Source: Echinarachnius parma (Eukaryota > Echinodermata > Echinoidea > Clypeasteroida > Echinarachniidae). From it: DNA of 64,000 nucleotides. This document shows positions 21,671 to 33,359 of this stretch, piece after piece (the first letter of the stretch is position 1; every line of letters begins with the position of its first letter). The position numbers were made by a program, and so were the translations under genes. Under the pieces are notes generated by a model, which saw only the letters and a list, made by a program, of their open reading frames with translations, did not search any database and was not told the DNA's origin. The DNA is taken from the NCBI GenBank assembly GCA_037951105.1, contig JBAMJV010012292.1:1-64000 (forward strand), given 5' to 3'.

Positions 21671-21798
21671 ATTGACATCACGTGACCTACGTGCGCGCTA
21701 GCGGGCTCTCTCTTGTTAACGTAATATCCCCACTACATTCCTTATAAAATAAGGATTAAACTTCAAACAGGTAAGTTCTCGTTTAATCTATCTATTTT
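21671..21798 (+). repeat. DIRS right inverted terminal repeat
   Basis: 21671-21728 is the inverted counterpart of 6750-6809. The outer ~75 bp are unique to this end and are repeated, inverted, in the internal complementary region, giving a potential ~80-bp hairpin arm with a ~155-bp loop. Ends in TATTTT at 21793-21798. Confidence 0.88.
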
Positions 21799-22379
21799 GT
21801 TCTCCAAACGCACATACATACTTATGGTTCCCCTCTGCTTTATACAGGGCTTGGGACCTACAAATCCAAAGAATAAAGTCGGGGTATGAGGCTGAAGCTT
21901 TGACACAAACACCTATATCTAAGATTATTACAGCTGAGAATATGGGTACATATTTAATTGGTATCATGTGTTTATGATCAGGGTGACATAAAGAATACAA
22001 GATTTGAAAGAACACTTGTCTAGGTTTTCTTAGATGAGAAAATGAAACCACGTTAAGAGTCAGTTCTGACAAATATTCGGACGATATAGAACTGGTGTTA
22101 TATTTTGCAAGGACCAAGGTCGGAGGGATGATTAATGAACAGTGCCCATGTGAAATATATTTTTAAAGAAAATGGGACCCATGTTATTTGGTTTCAAGTC
22201 TGACAAATGTTACACATCCCAGCAGCATATCCCATACATCAATATACAGGAGGAAATGTGATGCACTTTTAAGGCCTTTATTCTTTGGATTTGGCAGCAT
22301 TAGAACCATTACAAACAGGTCGCGATGAACAAGGTAACAAAATAATATACATCTCTCGTTTTTATATCCGGTGTATGGA
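21799..22379. other. Intergenic, no gene recognised
   Basis: Ordinary AT-rich sequence with short unsupported frames. Nothing was recognised besides the DIRS boundary at its left. Confidence 0.4.
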
Positions 22380-23130
22380 AAAACTTATGGCTGCATGCTT
22401 TGTGCATGCACCAACAGCAACTTGTAGACACTATCGGTGGAAATGCTAAAGAGCTTGGCCTACTCATCAGCATCAAACAAAGTACATGTTTCAAGGAGAC
22501 CACCATCTCCGTACAAGATGTCTTTATAGGTCATGACAAAATCAACACTTTCGAAGATTTCAGATTTCGTGGTAAGCTCAATCAATGAACAGGGAGACAT
22601 GACCAAGGAGATCAATTGCAGAATTTCTGGTCCAGAAAGAAGTTTTCCCTTAAAACCAAGCTTCGTTTCTACAATACAAATGTATTATTGAGCCTTTTGT
22701 ATGGCTGTGAAACATGGTATTTAAAGATTACTCAGGAAATGAAACTGGATGCTTTTGATTCAAAATGCCTGCGAAAGATCCTACACATCATGTAGAAAGA
22801 CTTCATCACAAACAAAGAATTTAGAGAACGTTGTAAGCAGCCTCCAGTATCCGCAATAATGCATTTGTTTTATTAGGCGCCTGCAGTGATTGGGCCGTAG
22901 CATGTCTTCTCTCTGACAGCATAGCAAACCAAGCTCTATGGTGGACTCCCCTGGGTAGAAGACGAAGGGGCAGGCCCAGAATGCACTGGAAACAGAACAT
23001 TTGACATGATCTGAAATGCAGCCCTAGAAATTTAAATGACAAAGAAACAAACTGCCGACAGACCCAGCTGGAGAGTGATGACCGCCTCATGCGTCGGACG
23101 ACGCAGGAACTTTGACGTGAGTCTAAGTCA
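22380..23130 (+). pseudogene. LINE reverse-transcriptase C-terminal fragment
   Basis: Translated with frame changes, the segment gives the post-catalytic part of a non-LTR retrotransposon pol: LVDTIGGNAKELGLLIS (22408 onward), a RGKLNQ region, SRKKFSLKTKLRFYNTNV followed by LLYGCETW (about 22640-22720), then an ALWWTPPGRRRRGRPR-like stretch (about 22930-22985) that can be read only by correcting frames. Stops and shifts interrupt it throughout, so it is dead. The upstream catalytic domain is missing. The LYGCETW..TPPGRRRRGRP arrangement is common in several LINE clades; the clade cannot be fixed here. Confidence 0.8.
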
Positions 23131-24319
23131 AAGTCTTCTTGCACCAGTATATCTGTCAGTCTGTGTGTCTGTCCATCAGTCAACAATTTTGAATACAACT
23201 TTAGTACATATGTATATATAAGACGAATCACTCCTATACACAATACTTAGGTAAAATTGGCATACCATTTTTTAATGATGTTGTCAAAGGTCAGGTGTAA
23301 AGTTCAAGGGTAACTTAAAGTGATCCCTGTAAAGTGTCAGATATTGCATAAAATGACATTTCAGACTTAAATCCTATATCAATATCATTGTAAAATGCAA
23401 TTGAAAGATTTGTGAGAGTTTGAAAGAAAACGAACACTGTTTACCTTGTGAAAAAAATGAATATTGAGTTCATATTTTATCACCGAATACTGATGGCCTG
23501 CGTAGATTTGTCGCAGTAATAATCATCCGTTGACGATATCCGCACCCGTGTATGTTTACAGATGGTACAGAATTCATGGAATTTGCGCGCGCTCAGCTCA
23601 AAGTTCAGTAGTGTCGGGAATGTTTCCCACGCGCGCTGGCCGGACGTGTTCAGCTACGACAATTGTACTTTTTATCAAAAGCGTTGGCAACGCTTTTCAA
23701 ATAATTATTTTAAATGATAATTATCTTCATACTAAAGGGACATTTGAACAAATCTAACCCTATTTTATTCTTCTCTTACCATAAGCTAAACAACACGGTA
23801 GAAGAGAAACGAGGAATCTCCAAGTAATTTTCGTGGAGTTAGACACTTTACCTGGATCACTTTTAACGTCAACATGTTCTAAGAATGCAACTTGGAATGA
23901 ACATCCTTTTTTAAAAATCAAACTAGAGACATAGGTTTACAGGTAGGACGTACATGTCATGCCATGTTCATAAGTCATCTTAGGTCAAATTAGTTTTGAA
24001 AATGCCAAATGATACTTCAATCCTGTAAAAAGTTACAGACGAACTGCAGTCACTTTCTTCGAAGCCTTAACCCTGATTTGAGGTTGCCCATGTAGATTCC
24101 AGATCTCGTTACTGCTATAACTTCAGGTCCGTTTCACTGATAGACATCACACTCAGTTCCTGTATGCATTTGAAGACATAGATATTCAGATAAATATTTG
24201 GGTCATGGATTAAAAGGTCTGAGGGTAATAATGCTAATGAAACATATTATATTGCAAATTAAAGCTGTGCAATAAATTCACATCTGTTTGCTGCCTGTAG
24301 AGTAGATCATGGTTTAATT
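23131..24319. other. Intergenic, no gene recognised
   Basis: No supported gene. A GC-richer patch at about 23575-23650 contains GCGCGC motifs but no convincing exon. Confidence 0.4.
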
Positions 24320-24895
24320 ATGGATCAAAAAGGTAAATTATGTATACAAAAATATCACTTGTACCATACTTACTATGTGACGGATTACTTTCAAATTTGT
24401 TACATGTATGCACAAACCGGAAGAGATTTGACGGTCAAGAGCTTAAAGATCAAAGGTCACTGGAGTAATAACATAGAAAAATTGATACACGCATACCCTT
24501 ATAAGAGTGATCAAAGGCAATTTAGGGGTAATGCAAGGTCAAAGGTAAGAAGACACTTTCTCAATATCATATTTTATCATCTACTCATTCTAGGTCTAAA
24601 TCAAGCATGGCACCACAATTTTTGTCTCGACCAACATGCCTTCTTTGTGGGGAAATTGTCCAAGTTTGAGGGAATGGAACTTGCACATGATAAAGAGCCA
24701 CCAAAGGAATGGCAAGAGCTGATGGAAGAAGCTGGGGAGGAGCTGATGGAGGATGGAAAAGGTGTCCCAGGTGTTGTCTCGGCTGCTGACGCAGCTGTTG
24801 TCTCGGCTGCTGACCCAGCTGTTGTCTCGGCTACTGACCCAGCTGTTGTCTCGGCTGTTGTACCCGCTTTTCCCCCCGAACAAAAAAAGTTATAA
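24320..24895 (+). CDS. Hypothetical 191-codon frame with 24-bp repeats
   Basis: Not recognised. The first half is AT-rich with few protein-like features. The second half is more protein-like: an acidic segment with EPPKEWQELMEEAGEELMED (about 24700-24760), then imperfect copies of an 8-residue unit AVVSAADP (about 24774-24870). The unit is a 24-bp minisatellite containing GCTGTTGTCTCGGCT, so the repeat may be DNA-level only. A possible splice acceptor, CATTCTAG, lies at 24588-24595, so the part after it could be a terminal exon rather than one long frame. No homolog is known to me; it may be chance or a transposon remnant. Confidence 0.25.
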   Translation: MDQKGKLCIQKYHLYHTYYVTDYFQICYMYAQTGRDLTVKSLKIKGHWSNNIEKLIHAYPYKSDQRQFRGNARSKVRRHFLNIIFYHLLILGLNQAWHHNFCLDQHAFFVGKLSKFEGMELAHDKEPPKEWQELMEEAGEELMEDGKGVPGVVSAADAAVVSAADPAVVSATDPAVVSAVVPAFPPEQKKL

Positions 24896-24959
24896 ATCAT
24901 GATTAAGACACTGTTGTATCATGTGCATAGAAGAAAAGGAACATCAAATCAAATTGCCT

Positions 24960-26545
24960 TCATGCATTACAGTCAATGTGTTAGAGGGCGCTGTTTTGCT
25001 GCGCCGCTGAAGAGAAAAGCTTGTCTGAAATTTCTCTTTATTTTTGCAGTTATAATCTGATTATATCATACATAATTGTGATGTACTGTTTTGGACTATC
25101 CGGTTGCACTCTTCCTGTGATTTTTGTGTGATTTATATTAGTGACTTGTGAGTATGAAGATGAACTTTTTTCGACTGTTTTGCTATCTGAGTATTGCCGT
25201 AAGTGCATATACATTCACGTACATTTTCATCACACCTGATTGCTATTGTACACGCCCGTATAAGACAGTATGCATGGAACCTATTCGAGTCACAGATACT
25301 CGTACACTGCCAATATGCCGCTATACAACAAAAGAACTCCAGGCATTACGTAACCACAACAATGATCATCTACCGGGCGGCGTGAAAGCCATCATCAAGA
25401 ACCTCGGCATAGCAAGGCATCGGGGACGGCGCGGGGGAGCCCACGTACGGCGCCCTATAATTGCGCGGATATCCGATCACTCTAAAGCTACGACCCACAA
25501 TCACACACCAAGACATGTTGAGATTAAAAATCTGATCCGTGTCCCAATCCAACGAGGAGATACAAACCAGAAACCAGAAACCTAAGAAACTACCGAGTGT
25601 GTGTCGACCCTAAATCCAAAACGAACAGATACAAAAACAGTCCCATCCCATTTTTTGCTAGTCTGTTAAACAAGAATGGATGTTAAACGTGACACGGTGT
25701 TCTTTTTTAGGGGTTTCTTACTTAGTAGCATTTATGATTACAACTCATCAATTTGATACGACATGGAATGTGCTCTAATTATTTATTATTCCTAGTATAC
25801 ATTATTTTGTATTACTTTTCTCTGTGTAATTTTAATCATGAGATTTTTCACGATATACTTTATTTAATGTAGTATGTGCAACCCTTTCTCTCTGCAATAA
25901 TCCTTGAATGATTTTAAAACTGGATACTTTTATAAATAATTAGAACAATTGGATGCGGCTTTCTAAAAATAAATGTAATATAGTTGCAATACCGCTATTT
26001 GAATTTGTACTACTCACACACACTTTGATACAAGTAAACGCATTTATTTGTTTGAGATATATTATTGCATGTATACAAATATATTATAGTTGTAATACTG
26101 GATATATCATAAATACATGTCTATTATAAAGCGGTCTATAAGATTACTTGCTTTTAATTTATTATTACAACCCATTAATTTGATAAGACATAACGTGCTA
26201 TAATTACTTAATATTCATATACATGTACTTATTTTGTATTAGTTTTCTTTGCGCAATTTAGATAGTGACAATTATTCAGGATATACTTTATTTAATGAAA
26301 GTCTGATGGTAGTTTGAATACAAGAATTGTTTTATTATTTTAATGTCTACGAAATTATTATTATGTCTGATTAATGTTGTTCCTTGTTGACATAGTATGT
26401 ATTTTACTTACAACTTTATTATTTTAGTATAATGTTGTTTGATGTATTATGTATTTTTACACTGTAAATGTTAAGCAATTTAGCCGTATGGCTACGAGTT
26501 TGCATGAATAAAATAAACCTTTCATATATATATATGCCTTCATCA
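24960..26545 (+). mobile_element. Probable deleted LINE (5' end and 3' tail)
   Basis: A frame at 25154-25585 encodes the kind of N-terminus seen in many LINE ORFs of marine deuterostomes: TKELQALRNHNN, GVKAIIKNLGIARHRGRRGGAHVRRPI, then a polar stretch. It ends without apurinic endonuclease or reverse transcriptase domains. About 0.9 kb of AT-rich non-coding DNA follows, ending in TTTGCATGAATAAAATAAACC (26503-26520), which resembles a polyadenylated 3' tail. An internally deleted LINE is the simplest reading. The N-terminal hydrophobic stretch (FFRLFCYLSIAVSAYTFTYIF) could also mark a secreted protein, so the call is tentative. Confidence 0.4.
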
Positions 26546-27330
26546 AATAGGCTGAGCTTCTCTCTGACACAGTCAAAATGCAAGCCAGAAACAAATGTCA
26601 CCAAAGATTCAATCTAGGACAATTAAAACCTGGCTTATTACCACCTGATTAATAAATGATCCCCCATATAATTACCACCCTAGCACAATTGCCCCCAGCA
26701 AGTTAACGCCCCACGCCCCCATTTAGCAAACCACCCAACTCCGAAACCTCCTGAAAGAGTACACATTTGTCACAACCTGATGGCTTTTCTTCATTCCAAA
26801 ATTATCCACCTGCCTGAGTTTGTCTTTATACCTGTATGTTTGCTGATACAATCAAAGGAGGAATATTAAAGGTACTGATCATATTGGTTCAATGGGGAAT
26901 GGAGAAGGGACAACTTTACCTTGTTGGGGTGAAATCATTATGGTAATGATGATTATGGTACTACTGCAACTTATTATACTACTTGACTTACTTGATTTAG
27001 GTGCACAGGACGGTGTGTCCGTTCCCTCCCCTATGAGATAACTTGTTCCACTCAGGTGTGTTCTGGGCTACGAGCTCTGCCTCGTGTAAATGTAGTCACA
27101 CGTCGCTCTGGGCTTGGTCTCTCCATCTCGTATTATGTACACACTTCAGAGACGCTGCAAAAGAAAAGAAAAGGTACGCCAAAATTATCATATTTGCCTG
27201 CATCCACATAATTCATGTGTCCCTATATCATAATTCAAATATGCATAAATATGGCAGTGTAACAAAAATAACATTAGTTTATAATGCCCTAGCTTGATCG
27301 TAACTTCTCATTTCTCAACATGTTTTGCAT
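26546..27330. other. Intergenic, no gene recognised
   Basis: Contains an odd stretch at about 26620-26740 where AATTA-like blocks alternate with CCCCC/ACCACC blocks. Nothing else was recognised. Confidence 0.4.
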
Positions 27331-27339
27331 TGATATTTG

Positions 27340-29195
27340 CAGTAACCAGATCCATCATCAAATTCACGAAGTATGGTCAAAACTTCCCCCGGGACCTGCT
27401 TGGTAAATATTTAACCTTTATTTGGTTGAAATGCTTAAGTGTTATAAATCTATAAACAAAATTGTCTACATTTTCATTAAAGTACCTAAATTCCTCTACA
27501 GGAACTACCTAAGGGAAGTATATAGCATCCCTCCCTTAAATATCACAGAGGAAAATACATCTGATGCGTCAGAGGAGGACCATACCCAAGACGAGGAAAT
27601 GGAGGTTGGTGAGAATGATGGCCCCGGTAACAGTGGCAAGCTTCTGTTTAAGCATTTCCCTATTCATAGAGTTAGTCATAGAGATGCCGTGGCATGGCAT
27701 GGGGGACGAGTGGCGAAAACTCACAGGTGCCCTCAAAGCGGTCCCTGGAGAGGAAGGAGAAAAAGGGCCAGTCATGGAAATAAATTAATGATCCAGTCAT
27801 TATTGGGGAAGGTTGCACTCTGGTCATAGACTAAGCCTTTTCTCTTTATAAACTCTTCACTACATAGGAACAGCTGATGGACGAGGGCCTGCTAGAGTTG
27901 GAGGAGGCCCAATAGAAGTACTGGCAAAGTACCCTAGGAGGCCTGGTTGATGAAGAGAAATTAGACAGCAGCCAGGCCCTTGACCTCTGGGGTACTTTAT
28001 ACTCACTTTAGCCATGGACAACGCCAACCGGCCATCATAAGTAAAGCACGTTGAGGAGAGCTGGGTCTTATGTAGGCATCATCCCCAATGTCAGGACGCC
28101 ACATAAAGAAGGTTATACTATAACATTTGTTAGGGTTAGGTTATTTGTTGAGAAATTATTTGATAAGCAAAAGAATTACCTTCAAAGAAAAAGATGGCTT
28201 TAAATATGATTCAAAGTTATTCATTTATTATTTATGTGTGTTGCATTTTCTCTCAGGTCTTTGAACACAAGACGAGTGGCGTGCTGCTGGGGCAGCCAGA
28301 GTGGCAGTGAAACCTGAGCCGTATGGAAGAATCATCACATTCCCCCGTGCTAGGAGGCACTTCCCCGGCTATGTTAAGCCCTCTTACACATACCTGTTTT
28401 CACAGCCAAGAGCTCAATGATGAGTTCATCGGCGATTGGACATGCTGTAAGGACTACAGTGGTAAGTTTGGAACTGAAGACCCTCAACCTTATGAAGATT
28501 GGGGGTGGCCGAGCTCTCCTAACCCTAACCCTAGGTAAATGAGATGGACAGCAGTCAAGTTATAATTGGCTGGTGTTTAATGTCCACATATTTGCAAGTT
28601 TCGTGATTGTGTTAAATTTTTAGATAAGATATGCGCCATCTTCATTGATTGTTATTCTATATCCTACCTTTTTGTTCTTGCAGGTCCATGAACAGCACCT
28701 GGAAATGGTTGACTCCTGTGCCGATGCCATGAACCATCTTCCGTCAACAGCAAGGCGGAGCTTCCACTCCCTCCATGTGAAGGATATGAAGAAGGTGAGA
28801 CTGACTCAAGTTGCAGCATCTGCTAGAAATAGGGTAAGACAGGAATTTTTTAAAAGTTGTGTAATCTTTCAGAAAGACACAAAAGCACCATGAATCTAGA
28901 TGTACTTGCCTTTATTCTGCATCCAACTGAAATAATAAAAAAAAAATGTTCAGACATTCCAATCTGACTCAAAGGAAAACTAAACAGTATGGAATACTTC
29001 ATCACCTATCATCCTTGCCCTCCCCCCCCCCCCCTCCCCATTTCATTGGGACGTAGGGGTAGCAGTGTACAAATAACTTGATTTACTAACTTTTCATTCA
29101 GGCAAACCAACTGAAGGAGAAGGCCAAAGAAGATGAGGACGAAATAAAAGATGCAACATGCTTCCACTTCCAAATAATGGGTCAGATGTACTGGT
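27340..29195 (+). pseudogene. Possible decayed multi-exon gene or transposon gene
   Basis: Several short protein-like blocks sit next to splice-like signals on the plus strand: about 27342-27404 (TRSIIKFTKYGQNFPRDLLGK, after CAG, before GTAAAT), 27502-27640 (RNYLREVYSIPPLNITEEN followed by an acidic stretch), about 27690-27780, 28257-28310, 28684-28795 (HLEMVDSCADAMNHLPSTAR, then GTGAGA), and 29102-29165 (NQLKEKAKEDEDEIKD). Stops fall inside the blocks near 27912 and 28310, so a continuous product cannot be assembled. Family unknown. Confidence 0.3.
28516..28536. repeat. Short CCTAAC array
   Basis: Three tandem CCTAAC-type units, likely chance or a trace of telomeric repeat. Confidence 0.4.
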
Positions 29196-30305
29196 AGATG
29201 GCCAAATTTTCACAATTAGGCTCTCTATGTAATCTTTCCTCAAGAAAAAATTATTTGGCAGTCATTTTCCATGAAATCAATCAATTTGTGGGTAATAAGT
29301 AAATATCTAATTGTCCTGGAATGCCCCTTTTAATCACCATAAAAGAACTTCGCCCCCTGCCGTACACAACGTCTATCTAAATTCTGTAGATGATGTAAGC
29401 CGATGAATTGTCAATCACGCTGCTGATTTTGGACCCTGGGCAGGGCGTAAACTGGCTACTAAGTGAGATTTGGCATCAGAAAATCACTACTGTGTTTATT
29501 TTCATGGAGTTTTTTTCGGCAGACCTAGTTTACAAGTCATCAAATATGGAATAAGAGCCGAAGTATGTTGTATTCATTAGTTTCTTTAAGGTCAAATGGC
29601 AGTCAAGAATTAAAATAATATGTCAGCAAGGATGAATGGTCAACATGTAAGCTAAGTGCATGCTTAATTGACATGCATCTCAATAGAACATTCCCTTCTT
29701 TCCTTTGTTGATATCTTTTTAACAGTAAAACAAAAATACAACAAAGGTACCATGGCACGTGCGTCCTTCAGCATGACACTTTATCCACAATTGCTGCTCT
29801 CAACCCAGGTGTAGTAAATGCGTTCCTAGCAGGAATGTATTCCTTCAAATGCTTGATGCGGTTGCTTGCCATGCTTGCAGGGTTAGTTTGTATTGAAGGA
29901 ACTGCTATGCATTATTGAACTACATTTTGAGGGGTGGCATATTTTGCACAGCATATAATGGAGCTGTTTGAAAGAAATTCTGTCTTTATTTGACAGTGAT
30001 ACAAAAAGAAGGCAATGATGAATAAAGTCTAGTGGGGTTAAGACTATTTCTGGCATTCAGTTAACATTAACATGTGAGTTCTCTGTCAACACCCCTTACC
30101 TTAGATCACCACAGCAGGCAGCTTGCTCAATGGAAGACTGGAAGTTGGAGTTCATGAAGTGGAGGTGGGAGGGCCGAAGCATTCACACCAGGCCAGGTGG
30201 ACGCCATCAGGGAGGTCTTTAGTCACCACATTGCAAATAAAATCAGACCAAGAATGAATGAAATAAGGGCAACAAGATTCAAAAGTCACAAGTCCTCTAT
30301 ATAAC
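29196..30305. other. Intergenic, no gene recognised
   Basis: AT-rich DNA with no supported exon or repeat boundary. Confidence 0.4.
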
Positions 30306-30309
30306 TCAA

Positions 30310-30600
30310 CTATCCCTTTAAAGATGTCAGTGATGATGATCATGTGGATTATGTTGGTGATAATGATGACAATAATGATAATGACAAGTGACAACATTGA
30401 TGATGGTGAAGATGACAAAATACCAACAATGATGACAAAATACCAACAATGATGACAAAAACGACATTGATGGTGATAATGATTTAAGATAATGATAGCC
30501 ACATTGATGATGTTTTTGATAATTATAACAATGATGATGCCATGACATTGATGGTAATGATGACGATGATGATGATAATGATGAGGGTGACAATAATGGT
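30310..30600. repeat. GAT/AAT-rich microsatellite
   Basis: Degenerate GATGAT/AATGAT repeats with an internal tandem copy of AACAATGATGACAAAATACC at about 30422-30460. His- and Ser-rich antisense frames are translations of it. Confidence 0.85.
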
Positions 30601-30711
30601 GTTAATCTTTTTTTTTTACAGATGCACAAATGGGTTGTAGGCATCGTACTTAACATTATGCAAGGCATCTGGGTGAAAAAGGAAGGCAAAATAAATAGGT
30701 AGACCTAATAC

Positions 30712-32106
30712 AACGCTCGAAATTAGCACAGGCCCGATGGCCCGGGGCCACCAAAAATTGCTGTCGGGCCAGTAAAAAACTCATATTTCCAATGTTTGCT
30801 GGCCCGATCGGGCCTCCAAATGTTTGAAACAATTGAGCACAATATTATGGTACTTATTGGCAATTTGATACCTCACAGTAAATAATTGATTTGTGGTTTA
30901 AAAAGAAAGGAAAGAGAGCTCAATAATGATCAGTTTTGTGCGATTTTTTCTTCTTCTGCAGACAGCTAGCTCAGAAAAGACGGAAATTATTATAATTAGC
31001 ATTGTTTCTGCCCCACCCCCCATACAGCATGTTCCACTTGGGATAGGTAGAAGGGTATGAAATTAATTCCGTTAGCAGTTCAGTTTGTATATAAAACTTG
31101 AATAAATGAGAGGAAGTATCAAGAATAATATTTGCTATAGTACTTGCGGAAATAAATTTAGAGAAATGTCCGATTTGTAAAAGTTTAATTTGTGTTGTTT
31201 TCCATTCTGTTTATCCCCACTCCCCCGTTTTGTGAATGGAGCATTCCAATTTCCATATATGGAATATGTGCTTCGGCAGTAAGATCGAGAATGTTTACGA
31301 TCAATTCATCAATGTTTGACACCAAAATTTCAAAAACAGAAACCCACAATTTGAAAATATTTAATTTTTGTGAGGTTTATAAACAATAATCCATAGAAAA
31401 GTGAGGTTAAAAGTTTGAAATGTGAGAGGATATTTTAATAATCGATCAAATTTGGTTCGCATGTAAAATTCAACATAGCCCAGGCCATGTTCGTTGTGTC
31501 TGCATTGTCTACGTCTTGTCGGTTTCGTCTTGTCTGTGTCCGTAAGTTTACGAAGAATTTATAAATGTTTGACTAACTGTTTTACAAATATAGCACCACA
31601 ATTTGAAAAATGTGTCATTCAGGACAGGTTTCAAAACAATATTCTACGGAATTGTGAGATTAAAAGACTGATATATAAGTACAAATTTCCTTTATCAATC
31701 ACATTTGTCATGCATGTCAAACTCAACAAATTATGTTCGCCGTATTCGAAATCGGATACAGTGCAGTATGATCGGTGACTTGTCAAGTTTGCAGCCGATG
31801 TTTACAAAGAATTGGGCTTTTTGACTTCAAATTATTAGCTTAAAATACCACAATTTAAAAACATGTTATTTGTCTGAGATTTTCACATGACATTTACACC
31901 GAATGTTGAGGTCAAATTTGTATAATAACAGTAAATTTCCCACTTTTCCACAGTTTTGAATGTGCTATGAATTTTCTCCTTTTTTCTTGTTTTTCTTTAT
32001 TTTCTTCGGGCCAGTAGATTTTGGTTTCGGGCCACCAAAATTGGAAAAATACTAATTTTATTGGCCCGACCGGGCCACCAGCAAAAAAAGTTAATTTCGA
32101 GCGCTG
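30712..32106. mobile_element. TIR element with GGCCCGA motifs (~1.4 kb)
   Basis: Terminal inverted repeats GCTCGAAATTA (about 30715) and TAATTTCGAGCGC (about 32092-32104), each followed inward by GC-rich hairpin motifs (GGCCCGATGGCCCGGGGCC, GGCCCGATCGGGCC at the left; GGCCCGACCGGGCC, TCGGGCCA at the right). The 1.1-kb interior is AT-rich with no transposase. Fragments of the same family lie at 56010-56220 and 60955-61090. A non-autonomous DNA transposon is likely. Confidence 0.65.
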
Positions 32107-32127
32107 CCTAATATTTTATAGATAGAT

Positions 32128-32222
32128 TAGTAGGATGATAATGATGATGATGATGACGATGACCTTGATGGTGATAAAGATGATGATGATAATTACAATG
32201 ATGGCAACAACATTGATGATAT
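32128..32222. repeat. GATGAT microsatellite
   Basis: Degenerate GAT/AAT trinucleotide repeat. Confidence 0.8.
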
Positions 32223-32339
32223 AAAAAATTCACATTTGGCTTGAAATGGAGTGAAAAGAAAAAATGTAAAATAAATGTCAATCAAACACTAAATAATAAA
32301 CCAAAATAGTACAACCGAAAAATAATATCAAACTCATCT

Positions 32340-33000
32340 AACTACTCACCAGACAGGTGCCAGCAAGCAGTGCAGCTAGGGCTAGTATAGTCTTTAGGAG
32401 AACTCACAACATTCAACAGATACCTGTACAGTGAGAAAAACCCATGTGAACAAATTATTAATTATAATTTTTAAAACAAATCCACCTTTGTCAAGAGAAA
32501 TGACACCTCGTACGGTAAATGTCAATCATACGCAACATTTGATCAACAAAAAATACAAATTTAACAAGATGATTGCAATTATTAATTGTTCATTTAATCA
32601 TAATTAAACATTTATTATTATTTATTTTATATTCTCATCCTTTCTCAAGGAATATCACTCGAGATTTTTCCCCTGCCTTTGCCGAGAAGACACATCAGAT
32701 TCATTCTCGATTGACTCGTTTGAGACAAAGAAATTATGCAATTTTCTGAGATTAGGCATTCAAATAGAGCAAATCGATTACAACTATTTATCTTTTTTTA
32801 TTAATCAATAATCATTAATAATCATACTCACAGATGATAATCTTTTATGCATGCGGGCGATGTCCAACACAGGTTTTACTGGTGGGGCGGTTGATGGCTG
32901 CTGAGTTAGGCTGGGCCGGTCATACATGCGATGGTCAGGCAGTCAGCATAAGGCTAGTCGGTGGAAAATAAAGAAACAAATTGCAAACAGGTAAATTCTG
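32340..33000. repeat. Segmental duplication, copy 1
   Basis: Diverged direct copy of 33360-33990, offset about 1 kb. Shared landmarks in the same order: TCACCAGACAG, CACCTTTGTC.AG, a TCAGATTCATTCTC block, and GCATGCGGGCGATGTCCAAC followed by GGTGGGGCGGTTGATGGCTG and GCTAGTCGGTGGAAAATAAAG. Partial further copies occur near 34075-34150, 34665-34720 and 39085-39170. No reading frame is conserved. Confidence 0.75.
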
Positions 33001-33359
33001 TCAAACAATTAATTTACATCTTTATAAATACATGTACAGAAAATGCCAGATGCACTTTTCACTCAATTTGCTCAAATCCTGGTTTCCAAGCTTCAATATA
33101 TCAGGAATCACAATGAAACAGAGAGCTTTATTTTCCCTAATTAAATCACAATGTCGTGTCCTTGTTACGGAGAAACACAACTATACATAAAATGGCACAT
33201 GTGAGACTGAGACATAATATGTATGAAACACAATTGTTTGGAGCTAATTTTCTGTTGGATAATGTAAAACACTTCATATTTGACCAACAAGTGTCTCTTC
33301 TAAGGCATAAAAATGCATATTTATGCGAAAATCATCATTTTAATTTGAAAGGACGAACT
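33001..33359. other. Spacer between the duplicated segments
   Basis: AT-rich DNA with no gene recognised. Confidence 0.4.

Larger units (their letters stand above)
6723..21798 (+). mobile_element. DIRS-like tyrosine-recombinase retrotransposon
   Basis: Bounded by inverted terminal repeats (6723-6809 and 21671-21798), with an internal complementary region at 21445-21561, a gag-like frame, an RT-RNase H frame and a tyrosine recombinase frame, all on the plus strand. This is the DIRS organisation: no integrase, no direct LTRs, and integration by recombination of a circular intermediate. A BEL/Pao element is inserted in gag at 7546-17647. Without it and the duplicated target, the element is about 4.97 kb, a usual DIRS size. 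RT and recombinase frames are open; the 5' part of gag has several frame breaks. No target duplication is apparent, as expected for tyrosine-recombinase integration. Confidence 0.92.
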
